A DNA stretch of 61,933 bases from Corynebacterium striatum ATCC 6940. Lineage in GTDB: Bacteria > Actinomycetota > Actinomycetes > Mycobacteriales > Mycobacteriaceae. Both the position numbers and the translations under genes were made by a program. The stretch is from assembly GCF_000159135.1 (NCBI RefSeq), contig NZ_GG667520.1, forward strand, positions 374,519 to 436,451. The letters run 5' to 3'. Shown here piece after piece: positions 1-10,890 of this stretch; the first letter of the stretch is position 1, and each line of letters opens with the position of its first letter. Below the pieces are notes generated by a model. That model did no database searches and had not been told where the DNA came from. It saw only the letters and a program-made list of their open reading frames with translations.

Positions 1-1952
1 TCCGTGGTGGCGGTCGCGGCGGTCGTCGCGGCGGCACCGCTGGCGCATTCGGCCGTCCAGGTGGCGCACCACGCAGGGGCAAGAAGTCCAAGCGTCAGAA
101 GCGTCATGAGTTCGAAGAGCAGCAGAAGCATGAGGTAGGCGGCGTACGTTTGCCTGACGGCAAGGGCCAGACTGTACGTCTGCGCCGAGGTGCATCTTTG
201 GCTGACTTCGCTGAGAAGATTGGTGCAGATCCAGCAGCATTGGTACAGGCTCTGTTTAACCTCGGTGAGATGGTCACCGCTACCGCCTCCGTTTCCGAGG
301 AAACCCTGCAGCTGCTCGGCGCCGAGATCAACTACGACGTTCAGGTCGTCTCCCCAGAAGACGAGGACCGTGAGCTGCTCGAGTCCTTCGACCTGCAGTT
401 CGGTGAGGACGAGGGCGGCGAAGAGGCGCTCGAGAAGCGTCCTCCAGTCGTTACCGTCATGGGTCACGTTGACCACGGTAAGACCCGCCTTTTGGACTCC
501 ATCCGTAAGACCAACGAGCGCGAGGGCGAGGCCGGCGGCATCACCCAGGGCATCGGTGCATACCAGACCACCGTTGAACTGGAAGATGGCGAGCGCACCA
601 TCACTTTCCTGGATACCCCGGGTCACGAGGCGTTTACCGCTATGCGTGCGCGTGGTGCAAAGTCCACCGACTTGGCAATCTTGGTTGTCGCAGCGGACGA
701 CGGCGTCATGCCGCAGACCGTTGAGGCTATTAACCACGCCAAGGCTGCGGACATCCCAGTCGTGGTTGCTGTTAACAAGATCGATAAGCCGGAGGCATCC
801 CCGGACAAGATCCGTGGCCAGCTCACCGAGTATGGACTGGTTCCGGAGGAGTACGGCGGCGATACCATGTTCGTCGACATCTCTGCAAAGCAGAACATCA
901 ACATCGATGGTCTGTTGGAGGCAGTTATCCTGACTGCCGATGCAGCTCTCGAGCTGACTGCTAACCCAGAGATGGACGCACAGGGCGTAGCCATCGAGGC
1001 TCACCTCGATCGTGGCCGTGGTCCAGTTGCCACTGTCATCGTTCAGCGCGGTACCCTCCGCGTTGGTGACTCCATTGTCGTCGGTGACGCTCACGGCCGT
1101 GTCCGCCGCATGCTCGACGAGTTCGGCAACGACGTCGAAGAGGCAGGTCCGTCCCGTCCGGTTCAGGTCCAGGGCCTCAACGGTGTGCCAGGCGCTGGCG
1201 ACAACCTCCTCGTGGTCGAAGACGACCGCGTGGCCCGCCAGATTGCTGCACAGCGTGATGCTCGCAAGCGTTCCGCTTTGCAGGCAAAGGCTCGCAAGCG
1301 CGTCTCTCTCGAGGATCTGGATGCAGTTCTCAAGGAGACCTCGACCCTCAACCTCATCCTCAAGGGCGACAACGCCGGTTCGGTGGAAGCCCTGGAAGAT
1401 GCGTTGTTGGACATCGAGATCGACGACGAGGTACAGCTCAACATCATCGACCGTGGCGTCGGTGCTGTAACCCAGACCAACGTCTCCCTGGCAGCGGCTT
1501 CCGACGCCATCATCATCGCCTTCAACGTTCGCGCTGAGGGTAAGGCAACTGAGGAAGCTAACGCCGAGGGTGTGGATATCCGCTACTACACGGTTATCTA
1601 CCGCGCCATCGAAGAGGTCGAGGCTGCTCTCAAGGGCATGCTTAAGCCAATCTACGAGGAGCGCGACACCGGTGCTGCGGAGATCCGTGCGCTGTTCAAG
1701 TCCTCCGCCGTCGGCACCATCGCGGGCTGCATGGTCACCGAGGGCAAGGTCAAGCGCAACGGCAAGGTCCGCATCGTTCGCGATGGCAACGTCATCACTT
1801 CCGACGCCAAGATCGAGTCCCTGCGCCACGAAAAGGACGACGCAAACGAGATCAACGCCGGCTACGAGTGCGGTATGGTCCTGTCCTACCCGGACATCCA
1901 GGTGGGTGACCAGATCCAGGCCTACGAAGAGGTCGAGGTTCCGCGTACCTAG
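1..1952 (+). CDS. infB: Translation initiation factor IF-2, 5' end missing
   Basis: GTPase that brings fMet-tRNA to the 30S subunit and promotes subunit joining. The reading frame is open from base 3, so the start lies before the window; 649 residues are visible. The first ~35 visible residues are Gly/Arg-rich, then Lys-rich, typical of the long disordered N-terminal region of actinobacterial IF-2. Next come the IF2_N domain and the G domain, with G1 GHVDHGKT, G3 DTPGHE and G4 NKID, then the C-terminal beta-barrel and fMet-tRNA-binding domains. The frame ends at a clear terminator. A TTG at 150 is not the real start because homology continues upstream. Very secure. Confidence 0.97.
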   Translation, partial: RGGGRGGRRGGTAGAFGRPGGAPRRGKKSKRQKRHEFEEQQKHEVGGVRLPDGKGQTVRLRRGASLADFAEKIGADPAALVQALFNLGEMVTATASVSEETLQLLGAEINYDVQVVSPEDEDRELLESFDLQFGEDEGGEEALEKRPPVVTVMGHVDHGKTRLLDSIRKTNEREGEAGGITQGIGAYQTTVELEDGERTITFLDTPGHEAFTAMRARGAKSTDLAILVVAADDGVMPQTVEAINHAKAADIPVVVAVNKIDKPEASPDKIRGQLTEYGLVPEEYGGDTMFVDISAKQNINIDGLLEAVILTADAALELTANPEMDAQGVAIEAHLDRGRGPVATVIVQRGTLRVGDSIVVGDAHGRVRRMLDEFGNDVEEAGPSRPVQVQGLNGVPGAGDNLLVVEDDRVARQIAAQRDARKRSALQAKARKRVSLEDLDAVLKETSTLNLILKGDNAGSVEALEDALLDIEIDDEVQLNIIDRGVGAVTQTNVSLAAASDAIIIAFNVRAEGKATEEANAEGVDIRYYTVIYRAIEEVEAALKGMLKPIYEERDTGAAEIRALFKSSAVGTIAGCMVTEGKVKRNGKVRIVRDGNVITSDAKIESLRHEKDDANEINAGYECGMVLSYPDIQVGDQIQAYEEVEVPRT

Positions 1953-1972
1953 TCCGCAAGCGGAGTAAATAT

Positions 1973-2013
1973 AATCGCCAGGTGTTTCCCCGATGGGGGA
2001 AGCCCTGGCGATT
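1973..2013 (+). terminator. Rho-independent terminator of infB
   Basis: A 10-bp perfect stem (1973-1982 with 2004-2013) continues inward with a run of C paired to a run of G around a GATG-type loop. It is followed by a short T-rich stretch, 20 nt after the infB stop. Confidence 0.8.
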
Positions 2014-2120
2014 CTATTTGCAGCTTCTGCTGCAGGACATGAATGCGGAGTAATGTAAGATGAACACGGTTTTATAGATCTTGGTAGAGATCGCTAGTTC
2101 GACGGAGAAGGAGTTGCACC

Positions 2121-2564
2121 ATGGTTGACCACGCGCGTGCTGCACGAATGGCTAAGCGTATTCAGGAAATCGTGGCGAGTGCCATCGAACGCGAGATCAA
2201 GGACCGTCGCCTCGAGATGGTGACCATCACCGATACTCGCGTCACGGGTGATCTTCACGATGCCACCGTTTACTACACCGTGCGCGGCAAGGACATCGAC
2301 TCCGAGCCGGACTTTGACAAGGCAGCAGAGGCACTCAATCGCGCGAAGGGCCAACTGCGCAAGATTGTGGGCGATCAGCTCTCCGTGCGCTTTACCCCGA
2401 CGCTCGCCTTCGAGGTCGATACCGTTCCGGAGGCTTCCGCCCACATGGAGGATTTGCTGGCGCGCGCCCGCGCCCGCGATGCGGAGCTTGCCAAGCTGAA
2501 GGCCAACGCGAAGCCCGCTGGAGACGCGAACCCATACAAGGATTCCGCTCGGGAAGAGGCCTAG
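2121..2564 (+). CDS. rbfA: 30S ribosome-binding factor A
   Basis: Small KH-fold protein that binds free 30S subunits and is needed for late 16S rRNA maturation and cold adaptation. Its 147 residues are normal for the family. The N-terminus has the typical [18 protein letters not shown] and the core the [16 protein letters not shown] pattern. ATG is preceded by AAGGAG at 2107-2112. It follows infB, the common bacterial order, but a terminator lies between, so it probably has its own promoter (TAAGAT at about 2056 is a possible -10). The stop is followed one base later by the GTG of the next gene, so the two are probably translationally coupled. Confidence 0.95.
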   Translation: MVDHARAARMAKRIQEIVASAIEREIKDRRLEMVTITDTRVTGDLHDATVYYTVRGKDIDSEPDFDKAAEALNRAKGQLRKIVGDQLSVRFTPTLAFEVDTVPEASAHMEDLLARARARDAELAKLKANAKPAGDANPYKDSAREEA

Positions 2565-2565
2565 G

Positions 2566-3558
2566 GTGCGCCGCACTGATTATCAAAGCGCCGCCGACGC
2601 CTTGATAGAAGCGAGCAGCATCTGCATCATTACGCACCTGCGCCCCGATGCCGATGCTATCGGCTCTGCCGCCGCGTTGAACCTGGCGTTGCGCCAGCGA
2701 GGCAAGCAGACCCGCACCGTTATCGGCCAGGAACACCCGATTTCGAACAATCTCTTCACCATCCCTGCCGCCGACGAGATTGAGCTCGTTAACACCCTGC
2801 CCAAAGGCTATGACCTTTATGTCACGGTGGACTGCGGTTCCATCGACCGCACCGGAGCTCTCATGCGGGAGTTGGAGAAGATGGCGGGCACCGGCCGCGT
2901 TCTGTGCATCGACCACCACGCATCGAACCGCGGTTTCGGTTCCATCAACCTGATTGATCCGGAGTGCGAGTCCACCACTGTGGTGCTTCTCGACGTCCTC
3001 GATATGCTCTCCGTGCAGATCGATCGCGGGATTGCGCATTGCCTCTATGCCGGTCTGGTCACCGACACCGGCAGCTTCCGCTGGGGCCGGCCAGCCATGC
3101 ACGACATCGCTGCCCGCCTGATGTTCTACGGGCTCGATACCAAGCAGATCGCAGTGGATCTGATGGACTCCAATACTGCAGACGACGTGCAGATGGTCGG
3201 CCGCGTGCTGTCTGGTCTGCGCATCATCGAAGCCGGCGAGCACCGCCTCGGCACGCTTATTGTTCCCGTTGAAGAAGTACAGTCACACTCCGATTCCGCC
3301 GTGGAATCCATGGTGGACTTCGTGCGCGCGCTCAAAGGCACCGACATGGGCGTGGTGTTCAAAGAGCAACGCGCGGGAGTCTGGGCGGTGTCGCTGCGTT
3401 CTTCCACCGTTAACTGCGCGCAGGTGGCGCTCATGTTTGACGGCGGCGGGCACATCCCGGCGGCCGGTTATACGGCCCTGGGCAAGCCAGAAGAAATCAT
3501 TGCTCATCTCGTCGACGCACTTGCCGCTTACGACGAAGAAAATGCTGTAGGGGAGTAA
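2566..3558 (+). CDS. DHH/DHHA1 phosphoesterase, NrnA-like oligoribonuclease / pAp phosphatase
   Basis: DHH-family phosphoesterases of this layout degrade short RNA oligomers and/or dephosphorylate 3'-phosphoadenosine 5'-phosphate; the actinobacterial ones are often annotated bifunctional. The protein has 330 residues. Metal ligands are visible: HLRPDADAIGS near residue 24, DCGS near 90, the DHH in IDHHASN, and VTDTGSF. The C-terminal DHHA1 domain carries the GGGHIPAAG substrate loop. The start is GTG, with GGGAAGAGG inside the end of rbfA as ribosome binding site. The rbfA-nrnA-MATE order is common in actinobacteria. Substrate preference cannot be read from sequence. Confidence 0.88.
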   Translation: MRRTDYQSAADALIEASSICIITHLRPDADAIGSAAALNLALRQRGKQTRTVIGQEHPISNNLFTIPAADEIELVNTLPKGYDLYVTVDCGSIDRTGALMRELEKMAGTGRVLCIDHHASNRGFGSINLIDPECESTTVVLLDVLDMLSVQIDRGIAHCLYAGLVTDTGSFRWGRPAMHDIAARLMFYGLDTKQIAVDLMDSNTADDVQMVGRVLSGLRIIEAGEHRLGTLIVPVEEVQSHSDSAVESMVDFVRALKGTDMGVVFKEQRAGVWAVSLRSSTVNCAQVALMFDGGGHIPAAGYTALGKPEEIIAHLVDALAAYDEENAVGE

Positions 3559-3635
3559 CCATCACGCGGCGCGAACAGGACAATGCTTCGGCAGAAGCAG
3601 AAGATACTTCGAAGCTAGGTAAGGCAGTCACCCGC

Positions 3636-4910
3636 GTGAGCGCTGGTGAGGTATTTCGCCTCGCATTTCCGGCGCTGGGCGTGTTGGCTGCCATGCCGTT
3701 GTACCTACTGCTCGATACCGCAGTGGTGGGCCGCCTCGGCGCGCACCAACTCGCGGCACTCGGCGCTGCTGCCACCATCCATACGATGGTGACAACCCAG
3801 CTGACCTTCCTTTCCTATGGCACCACGGCGCGCGCCTCGCGGCTTTTCGGCGCGGGCAAGAAGAACGAAGCCGTAGCCGAGGGCGTGCAGGCAACCTACG
3901 TAGCCCTTGGCGTGGGCATGTCCCTGGCCGTCATCATGTGGATCGGTGCCGGCCACTTTGCCCAGTGGCTGACCGGCAACCCTGAGACCGCCCAGGACAC
4001 CGCGCTGTGGCTGCGCATCGCCGCCTTCGCTATCCCGCTCAATCTCATCGAGATGGCAGGCAACGGTTGGATGCGCGGCGTTCAAAACACAGTAAAGCCG
4101 CTGATCTTTACCCTGGCCGGCCTCATCCCCGGCGCCATCGCGGTGCCGCTCTTTGTCCACCAGTGGGGCCTTGCCGGCTCCGCCTGGGCCACGGTGCTGG
4201 GCATGGCTATCATGGCCTCGCTCTTCCTGTGGGAACTTCACCGTGAGCACGTGGGCTCTTGGCGGCTGCAGTGGGGCGTCGTCAAGCGCCAGCTCGTGTT
4301 GGGCCGCGATCTCATCGTGCGCTCTGCCAGCTTCCAGGTGGCCTTTCTTTCGGCCGCCGCCGTGGCTTCCCGCTTCGGTACGGCCCAGCTTGCCGCGCAC
4401 CAGATCATGATTCAGCTGTGGAACTTCCTGTCGCTCGTGCTGGATTCTCTGGCCATCGCCGCCCAGGCCCTGACCGGCGCGGCGCTCGGAGCGGGCTCGG
4501 CCAAGCATGCACGCAGCGTCGGAACCAAGGTCACTTTCTACTCCACAGCCTTTGCGCTCGGGCTCGGCGCAGTCCTAGCCCTGGGCATCGGCATCATCCC
4601 TGCGCTTTTCACCACCGATGCAGTGGTGCTCGAGGTTATCCGTGTGCCGTGGTTCATCATGATTGCCATGGTGGTTCTGGGAGGCGTGGTCTTTGCACTC
4701 GACGGCGTCCTGCTCGGCGCCAGCGATGCCGCCTTCCTGCGCACACTGACCATCGTTTCGGTGCTTTGCGGATTCCTGCCCGGTGTGTGGGCGGCCTACG
4801 CCTTGGGAGCGGGCCTGCCCGGTGTGTGGTGCGGCCTTGCGCTGTTTGTTTTCATCCGTTTCCTCGGCGTGGTCTATCGCTTCCGCTCGATGCGCTGGGC
4901 TGTGGTCTAA
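3636..4910 (+). CDS. MATE family multidrug/cation antiporter (DinF-like)
   Basis: Membrane exporter with about 12 transmembrane helices in 424 residues, the usual MATE size. The N-terminal FRLAFPALGVLAAMPLYLLLDTAVVGRLG is characteristic of the DinF branch. Members export cationic drugs or metabolites using Na+ or H+; the substrate here is unknown. The GTG at 3636 has only a weak Shine-Dalgarno. An alternative start 25 codons upstream, at a non-canonical ATC (3561), sits 5 nt after a strong AGGGGAG and would add a short hydrophilic tail. No ATG, GTG or TTG lies in frame between the two. Forward operon with its upstream neighbour likely. Confidence 0.88.
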   Translation: MSAGEVFRLAFPALGVLAAMPLYLLLDTAVVGRLGAHQLAALGAAATIHTMVTTQLTFLSYGTTARASRLFGAGKKNEAVAEGVQATYVALGVGMSLAVIMWIGAGHFAQWLTGNPETAQDTALWLRIAAFAIPLNLIEMAGNGWMRGVQNTVKPLIFTLAGLIPGAIAVPLFVHQWGLAGSAWATVLGMAIMASLFLWELHREHVGSWRLQWGVVKRQLVLGRDLIVRSASFQVAFLSAAAVASRFGTAQLAAHQIMIQLWNFLSLVLDSLAIAAQALTGAALGAGSAKHARSVGTKVTFYSTAFALGLGAVLALGIGIIPALFTTDAVVLEVIRVPWFIMIAMVVLGGVVFALDGVLLGASDAAFLRTLTIVSVLCGFLPGVWAAYALGAGLPGVWCGLALFVFIRFLGVVYRFRSMRWAVV

Positions 4911-4940
4911 TCTGAAGGAAAATGAAGAAAGGAGCATGCC

Positions 4941-5768
4941 ATGGCCACCTTATGGGCGGTGTCAGATCTCCACGCGGCAGTGCGCGCTAATTCCAGCCGC
5001 ATCGATGAGCTTTACCCGGAAGATCCTGCCGATTGGCTCATCGTGGCCGGTGACGTGGCCGAGCGCACCGAACTCGTACTGCGCATCCTCACCAAGCTTT
5101 CGCGGCGCTATGCCAAGGTGATCTGGGTGCCGGGAAACCACGAGCTCTTCTCGCGTTCCCAAGATAGGTGCCAGGGCCGCGCCAAGTATGACGAGCTGGT
5201 GGAGGGCTGCCGCGAAATCGGCGTGGTGACTCCGGAAGACCCATATCCCGTCTTCGGCGGGGTGACCATCGTGCCGCTGTTTACCCTTTATGATTACAGC
5301 TTTCGCCCACCCGGCACTACCGTCGAGGGCGCCTTAGAGCGTGCCCGTGAACACCAGATTGTCATGACCGATGACTTCGCCATCGCTCCTTTCGTCGACA
5401 TTCGCGCCTGGTGCTGGGATCGCCTTGCCTATTCCATCAAGCGCCTTTCCCGGGTAAGTGGGCCTACGGTGTTGGTCAATCACTGGCCGCTGGTTCAAGA
5501 ACCCACGCTGCGCATGGCGTGGCCGGAAATCGCCCTGTGGTGCGGCACTCGCCATACCCGCTCGTGGGCGCGGCGCTATAACGCGCAGGCGGTCATCTAC
5601 GGTCACCTGCATCTGCCCGGCTGCATCAACGTCGATGGGGTAGACCACATCGAGGTCTCACTGGGCTATCCCCGCGAGTGGGAGGCGCACGGCCATCTCC
5701 AGCAGTGGCCCTATCCGGTCCTACACAGTGATGAGTCTGCGTCCTCGGCGCTTGAGGAGGTGCGCTAA
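4941..5768 (+). CDS. Calcineurin-like metallophosphoesterase
   Basis: A 275-residue metal-dependent phosphoesterase. Motifs in order: DLH near residue 10, GDVAE near 38, GNHE near 71, VNHWP around 177 and YGHLH near 220, which together form the two-metal site of the calcineurin/YfcE-like fold. The substrate is unknown. ATG is preceded by AAAGGAG. The stop TAA shares its last base with the ATG of the phosphopantetheinyl transferase gene. This fixed pairing is seen in other corynebacteria and mycobacteria, where it lies next to the Sfp-type transferase, suggesting a linked though undefined role. Confidence 0.88.
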   Translation: MATLWAVSDLHAAVRANSSRIDELYPEDPADWLIVAGDVAERTELVLRILTKLSRRYAKVIWVPGNHELFSRSQDRCQGRAKYDELVEGCREIGVVTPEDPYPVFGGVTIVPLFTLYDYSFRPPGTTVEGALERAREHQIVMTDDFAIAPFVDIRAWCWDRLAYSIKRLSRVSGPTVLVNHWPLVQEPTLRMAWPEIALWCGTRHTRSWARRYNAQAVIYGHLHLPGCINVDGVDHIEVSLGYPREWEAHGHLQQWPYPVLHSDESASSALEEVR

Positions 5769-6436
5769 TGCTGGAACCAAACCTGTTCCCAGATACTGCC
5801 CGCTACTGCTACGTGCGCACCGACGCTGCGATTACGGATCTGATGAATTACACGCAGCTGGACCCGCAGGAGCAATCCTTGGTCTCCCAGGCAGTTGACG
5901 TGCGCAAGGCGGAATTCGGAGACGTCCGCTGGTGCGCGCATCGCGCTTTGCAGGAGCTGGGCTGTGAAAGTCAGGAGCCCATCATGCGCGGCGAGCGGGG
6001 CATGCCGCTGTGGCCGCACGGCTATACCGGTTCCATGACGCATACAGAGGGCCTGCGCGCGGCAGTAGCGGCTCCGAGTAAACACGTGCGCTCCATGGGC
6101 CTGGATGCCGAACCTGCCGAGCCATTGCCCGATCACGTGCTGACCATGATTGCGCGCGCAGGGGAGATGACGCAGTTAACGCGGCTTGCCGACGCCGGGA
6201 TTAGCTGCCCCGATCGCTTATTGTTCTGCGCCAAGGAAGCCACGTACAAAGCGTGGTTTCCCATGACTCATCGCTGGCTGGACTTCGACCAAGCAGAGAT
6301 CGACCTGCGCCTCGACGGCACCTTGATCTCCTATATCTTGGCCCGGCCGACCCCCGTGCCGCTGATTAGCGGCCGTTGGATGATCCGCGATGGCTTCGTC
6401 ATCGTTTCCACGGTGGTGCCCGCGGTGGGCTTTTAG
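5768..6436 (+). CDS. 4'-phosphopantetheinyl transferase, Sfp/PptT type
   Basis: Transfers the phosphopantetheine arm from coenzyme A to carrier proteins. In Corynebacterium the PptT-type enzyme is expected to serve the mycolate-condensing polyketide synthase and FAS-I. The 222 residues carry both family motifs: GLDAEP (D113, E115; Mg2+ ligands) and CAKEATYKAWFP (residues 154-163, with the K-E-x-x-x-K pattern). RGERGMPLWP near residue 74 binds CoA in homologues. The start overlaps the preceding stop by one base. The assignment is clear; the partner proteins are inferred from family knowledge. Confidence 0.92.
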   Translation: MLEPNLFPDTARYCYVRTDAAITDLMNYTQLDPQEQSLVSQAVDVRKAEFGDVRWCAHRALQELGCESQEPIMRGERGMPLWPHGYTGSMTHTEGLRAAVAAPSKHVRSMGLDAEPAEPLPDHVLTMIARAGEMTQLTRLADAGISCPDRLLFCAKEATYKAWFPMTHRWLDFDQAEIDLRLDGTLISYILARPTPVPLISGRWMIRDGFVIVSTVVPAVGF

Positions 6437-6466
6437 TGGCGGGCTCTTAATAGCCCACCCACGGGC

Positions 6467-8423
<1,957 letters not shown>

Positions 8424-9356
8424 ATGAAGGTCATTTTGGATCTCGATACCGGGATCGACGATGCCCTGGCGCTGGCCTATGCGCTGGCGCACCCAGACCT
8501 TGAGCTCATCGGCGTAACGGTGACCTATGGCAACGTGCCGGTGGAACTGGGCGTGCGCAATACCTTGGTTCTGCTGGAGCTGCTCGGTGCGGGCGACGTC
8601 CCGGTCTTTGCCGGTACGCAGCCGGCGGGGTTCCAGGTTAAGCCCATTTCTGCCTTCATCCATGGACGCAATGGCATTGGCGACGTCCTGCTTCCGCCGC
8701 CGCGCGGGCAGGTACAGGAAGAATCCGCGGTGGAGTTTCTGTGCCGCGCCGCGCGGGAGCACGGCCAGGAACTGGTGATTATCCCGACTGGGCCGTCCAC
8801 CACGATCGCGGCGGCGCTGAAAGCTGAGCCGGCTCTGGCGGATACTCGCATCGTCATGATGGGCGGGGCGCTGACCGTGCCGGGCAACGTCACCACCTGG
8901 TCTGAGGCCAATGTGGCACAGGACCCCGCCGCCACGGACTTCCTCTTCCGCACTGCACGCGATGTCACGATGGTGGGCTTGGATGTCACGCTGCAAACGC
9001 TTCTGACCACTGCGGAGACCAGGCAGTGGCGTGGGCTCGGTACGCAGGCCGGACGCGTTTATGCGGACATGCTGGACTATTACATCCGTGCCTATGCCGC
9101 CATCGAACCGGACCTTGGCGGTTGTGGCCTGCACGATCCGCTCGCGGTGGCCGTGGCGGCAGACCCTCGCCTGGTCACCTGCTTCGATACCAACCTGGCC
9201 TGCGAAACCACTGGCACGACCCCGGGCCGCACCATCGGCGATGTTGCCAGGATGAAAGAACCACACAAGGCTGCCCACGTGGCAGTAGAGGTGGATGCCC
9301 CGCGCTTTGCGGCTGAGCTGATGGACAAGCTCAATTCGCTCCTGCAACAGCATTGA
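8424..9356 (+). CDS. Inosine/uridine-preferring nucleoside hydrolase
   Basis: Cleaves ribonucleosides into base and ribose for salvage. The N-terminal DLDTGIDDALAL is the Ca2+-binding DxDxxxDD signature. MGGALTVPGNVTTWSEAN contains the ribose-binding Asn, and GLHDPLAVAVAADP the distal Asp. The 310 residues fit the family. The ATG follows the ribF stop with no gap, so translation is coupled. The preferred base cannot be deduced. Confidence 0.9.
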   Translation: MKVILDLDTGIDDALALAYALAHPDLELIGVTVTYGNVPVELGVRNTLVLLELLGAGDVPVFAGTQPAGFQVKPISAFIHGRNGIGDVLLPPPRGQVQEESAVEFLCRAAREHGQELVIIPTGPSTTIAAALKAEPALADTRIVMMGGALTVPGNVTTWSEANVAQDPAATDFLFRTARDVTMVGLDVTLQTLLTTAETRQWRGLGTQAGRVYADMLDYYIRAYAAIEPDLGGCGLHDPLAVAVAADPRLVTCFDTNLACETTGTTPGRTIGDVARMKEPHKAAHVAVEVDAPRFAAELMDKLNSLLQQH

Positions 9357-9453
9357 CGTGCAGCAAGTGACATGTCTTCTGCGAATTGTGCCAAGAAGCC
9401 GCAGTTTGGGTTTGGGGCAGAAAAGCTGTTAAAGTTATCGCTTGGCTTTGTGA

Positions 9454-9498
9454 CTGCGGTCCGCAGCAGTTAAAGGCGCTAAGAATTTCATGCGGACT
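9454..9498 (+). promoter_or_regulatory. Candidate S15 autoregulatory leader structure
   Basis: Two mutually exclusive pairings precede rpsO. One is a local hairpin CTGC/GCAG (9454-9457 with 9463-9466). The other is a longer stem, GTCCGCA (9459-9465) with TGCGGAC (9491-9497), ending about 12 nt before the Shine-Dalgarno. S15 represses its own mRNA through leader structures in several phyla; whether this is one is inference. Confidence 0.35.
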
Positions 9499-9522
9499 GA
9501 AATACAATAGGAGAAATCCAAC

Positions 9523-9792
9523 ATGGCTTTGAGCACCGAGAAGAAGGCAGAGATCCTCAAGGAGTACGGCCTGCACGAGACCGACACCGGCTCCCCAGAG
9601 GCACAGATCGCTCTGCTGACCTCCCGTATCAACACCCTGACCGAGCACCTGAAGTTCCACAAGCACGATCACCACTCCCGTCGTGGTCTGCTGCTGATGG
9701 TTGGTCGTCGCCGCGGCCTGCTGAAGTACCTCGCAGCTAACGACATCGATCGTTACCGTGACCTCATCTCCCGCCTGGGCCTGCGCCGCTAA
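9523..9792 (+). CDS. rpsO: 30S ribosomal protein S15
   Basis: Primary binder of the 16S rRNA central domain. It has 89 residues, exactly the family length, with [33 protein letters not shown] and the C-terminal [17 protein letters not shown] lies 9 nt before the ATG. It has its own terminator. The distal neighbour pnp follows in the order rpsO-(two small genes)-pnp, a variation on the widespread rpsO-pnp pair. Confidence 0.98.
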   Translation: MALSTEKKAEILKEYGLHETDTGSPEAQIALLTSRINTLTEHLKFHKHDHHSRRGLLLMVGRRRGLLKYLAANDIDRYRDLISRLGLRR

Positions 9793-9809
9793 GCCTTTCG
9801 GTAGCTTTC

Positions 9810-9833
9810 AAACCCCGTCTTCGGACGGGGTTT
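9810..9833 (+). terminator. Terminator of rpsO
   Basis: Perfect 10-bp stem AAACCCCGTC/GACGGGGTTT closed by a TTCG tetraloop and followed by TTGCGTTTT. Confidence 0.92.
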
Positions 9834-9888
9834 GTTGCGTTTTAGGGCCATCTTGATCGCGAAGCAGGTGTCGCGGCCCTGGAGGCGG

Positions 9889-9894
9889 TAGCTT
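9889..9894 (+). promoter_or_regulatory. -10 box of the DUF4288-like gene, leaderless
   Basis: TAGCTT, 6 nt before ATG 9901. No Shine-Dalgarno is present. Confidence 0.5.
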
Positions 9895-9900
9895 GGCACC

Positions 9901-10215
9901 ATGGAACCTTATATCGGCATTGTCGTCTTTGAACTTGAATCGGTAGAGCCCAGTGAGCCGTCGTATTTCCGGGAAGATTTTGTCCTCGTCCGTGCCATAG
10001 ACGACGATGAGGCGCGCGCGAAGGTCGAGGCGCTGGCGCGTAGCCAAGAATCGGCAGAGCATCCCACAATCGTGATGCGCCACATCGTGGATGTCGCGCC
10101 CGCACTCGACGGCACGGTCGAGGGAGACGTGGACCTCTATGCGCGCCACTTTGCGTCGCTTGAGGACTATGCGCGCTTCGAAATGATGCTGGGAGGGCGC
10201 GACCCGTTCGCCTAG
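9901..10215 (+). CDS. Small conserved protein, DUF4288-like
   Basis: A soluble, acidic protein of 104 residues. The N-terminal YIGIVVFELESVEPSEPSYFREDFVLVRA followed by a helix rich in Glu/Ala (DDDEARAKVEALA) resembles the DUF4288 pattern, a beta-strand-rich domain of unknown role. No catalytic motif is visible. It has no Shine-Dalgarno but a well-placed -10 box. It converges on the CPBP protease gene with only 13 bp between the stops. No function is proposed. Confidence 0.7.
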   Translation: MEPYIGIVVFELESVEPSEPSYFREDFVLVRAIDDDEARAKVEALARSQESAEHPTIVMRHIVDVAPALDGTVEGDVDLYARHFASLEDYARFEMMLGGRDPFA

Positions 10216-10228
10216 TCCCGCGCGTGGG

Positions 10229-10741
10229 CTACACGAGGAGCACTGCCGTGAGGACGTTGATGGTAGCGTGCACGGCGGCGCCGGGCCATAGAGAAGCGCT
10301 TTTCTCGCGCAGCCAACCCAGGGCGAAGCCGGTGGCAATCTGCAAAACAAAGAGCGGGATGAGGCTGATATCCAGCATGGCCAGCGGTAGGTGGATGAGG
10401 CCGAAGAGGAGGCCCTGCACTGTAATTCCCGCGCCGGCATTCCAGCGCTGGGTGATAATTCCTTGTAGGAAACCGCGGAAGAAGATTTCTTCGCCCACCG
10501 CGCGCAGCGCCATCGCGAGGAATCCCATTGCCGTTGTTGCAGTCGTGACCTGCGCGACAACCTCCGCCGACACAGGCAACAACGCGAGGTAGCTCAGCAC
10601 CAGCAACACGAGCAGCATCATCGCTGCCCACGCCCACCCGCGCGCCCATGGACGTCCCAGTCCGCAGACGGCGACTGCCGGCTGGTGGCGCAGGAGCAGG
10701 TAGATGAGTGTGGGAAGCGACCACAGCAACAACATGGCCAT
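10229..10741 (-). CDS. CPBP family intramembrane glutamic endopeptidase
   Basis: Polytopic membrane protein of 170 residues, short for the family, with about five hydrophobic helices. The three CPBP motifs are present: EEIFFRGFLQG (EExxxR), FGLIHLP (FxxxH) and HATIN (HxxxN/B). Relatives process prenylated proteins or act in bacteriocin self-immunity and membrane signalling; the substrate here is unknown. TAGACT lies 6 nt before ATG 10741; ATG 10735 is an alternative. It faces away from pnp. Confidence 0.85.
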   Translation of the reverse strand: MAMLLLWSLPTLIYLLLRHQPAVAVCGLGRPWARGWAWAAMMLLVLLVLSYLALLPVSAEVVAQVTTATTAMGFLAMALRAVGEEIFFRGFLQGIITQRWNAGAGITVQGLLFGLIHLPLAMLDISLIPLFVLQIATGFALGWLREKSASLWPGAAVHATINVLTAVLLV

Positions 10742-10747
10742 GGCTTA

Positions 10748-10753
10748 AGTCTA
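10748..10753 (-). promoter_or_regulatory. -10 box of the CPBP gene
   Basis: TAGACT, 6 nt before ATG 10741. This indicates a leaderless or almost leaderless transcript. Confidence 0.45.
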
Positions 10754-10808
10754 AGTCTGTACCGCGAGTCGGGGCGCGTGATGTTCGACATAATCCCAGG
10801 AAAGCTGC

Positions 10809-10814
10809 TAAAAT
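10809..10814 (+). promoter_or_regulatory. Probable -10 box of pnp
   Basis: TAAAAT, predicting a leader of about 70 nt that contains the hairpin at 10848-10870. Confidence 0.4.
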
Positions 10815-10847
10815 CGCTACTCGTTGTAGAAACCCCACCATTTTTCA

Positions 10848-10870
10848 CCGGCGGCACCGATGATCGCCGG
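10848..10870 (+). promoter_or_regulatory. Stem-loop in the pnp leader
   Basis: CCGGCG (10848-10853) pairs with CGCCGG (10865-10870) a few bases before the AAGGAG of pnp. PNPase controls its own mRNA through a leader hairpin in enterobacteria; the same here is only a guess. Confidence 0.35.
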
Positions 10871-10890
10871 GCTACAAGGAGTAGAAAACT

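Noticed and set aside
9503..9508. TACAAT as the rpsO -10 box
   Set aside because: A start 7 nt after it would remove or truncate the ribosome binding site GGAG; more likely part of the leader.
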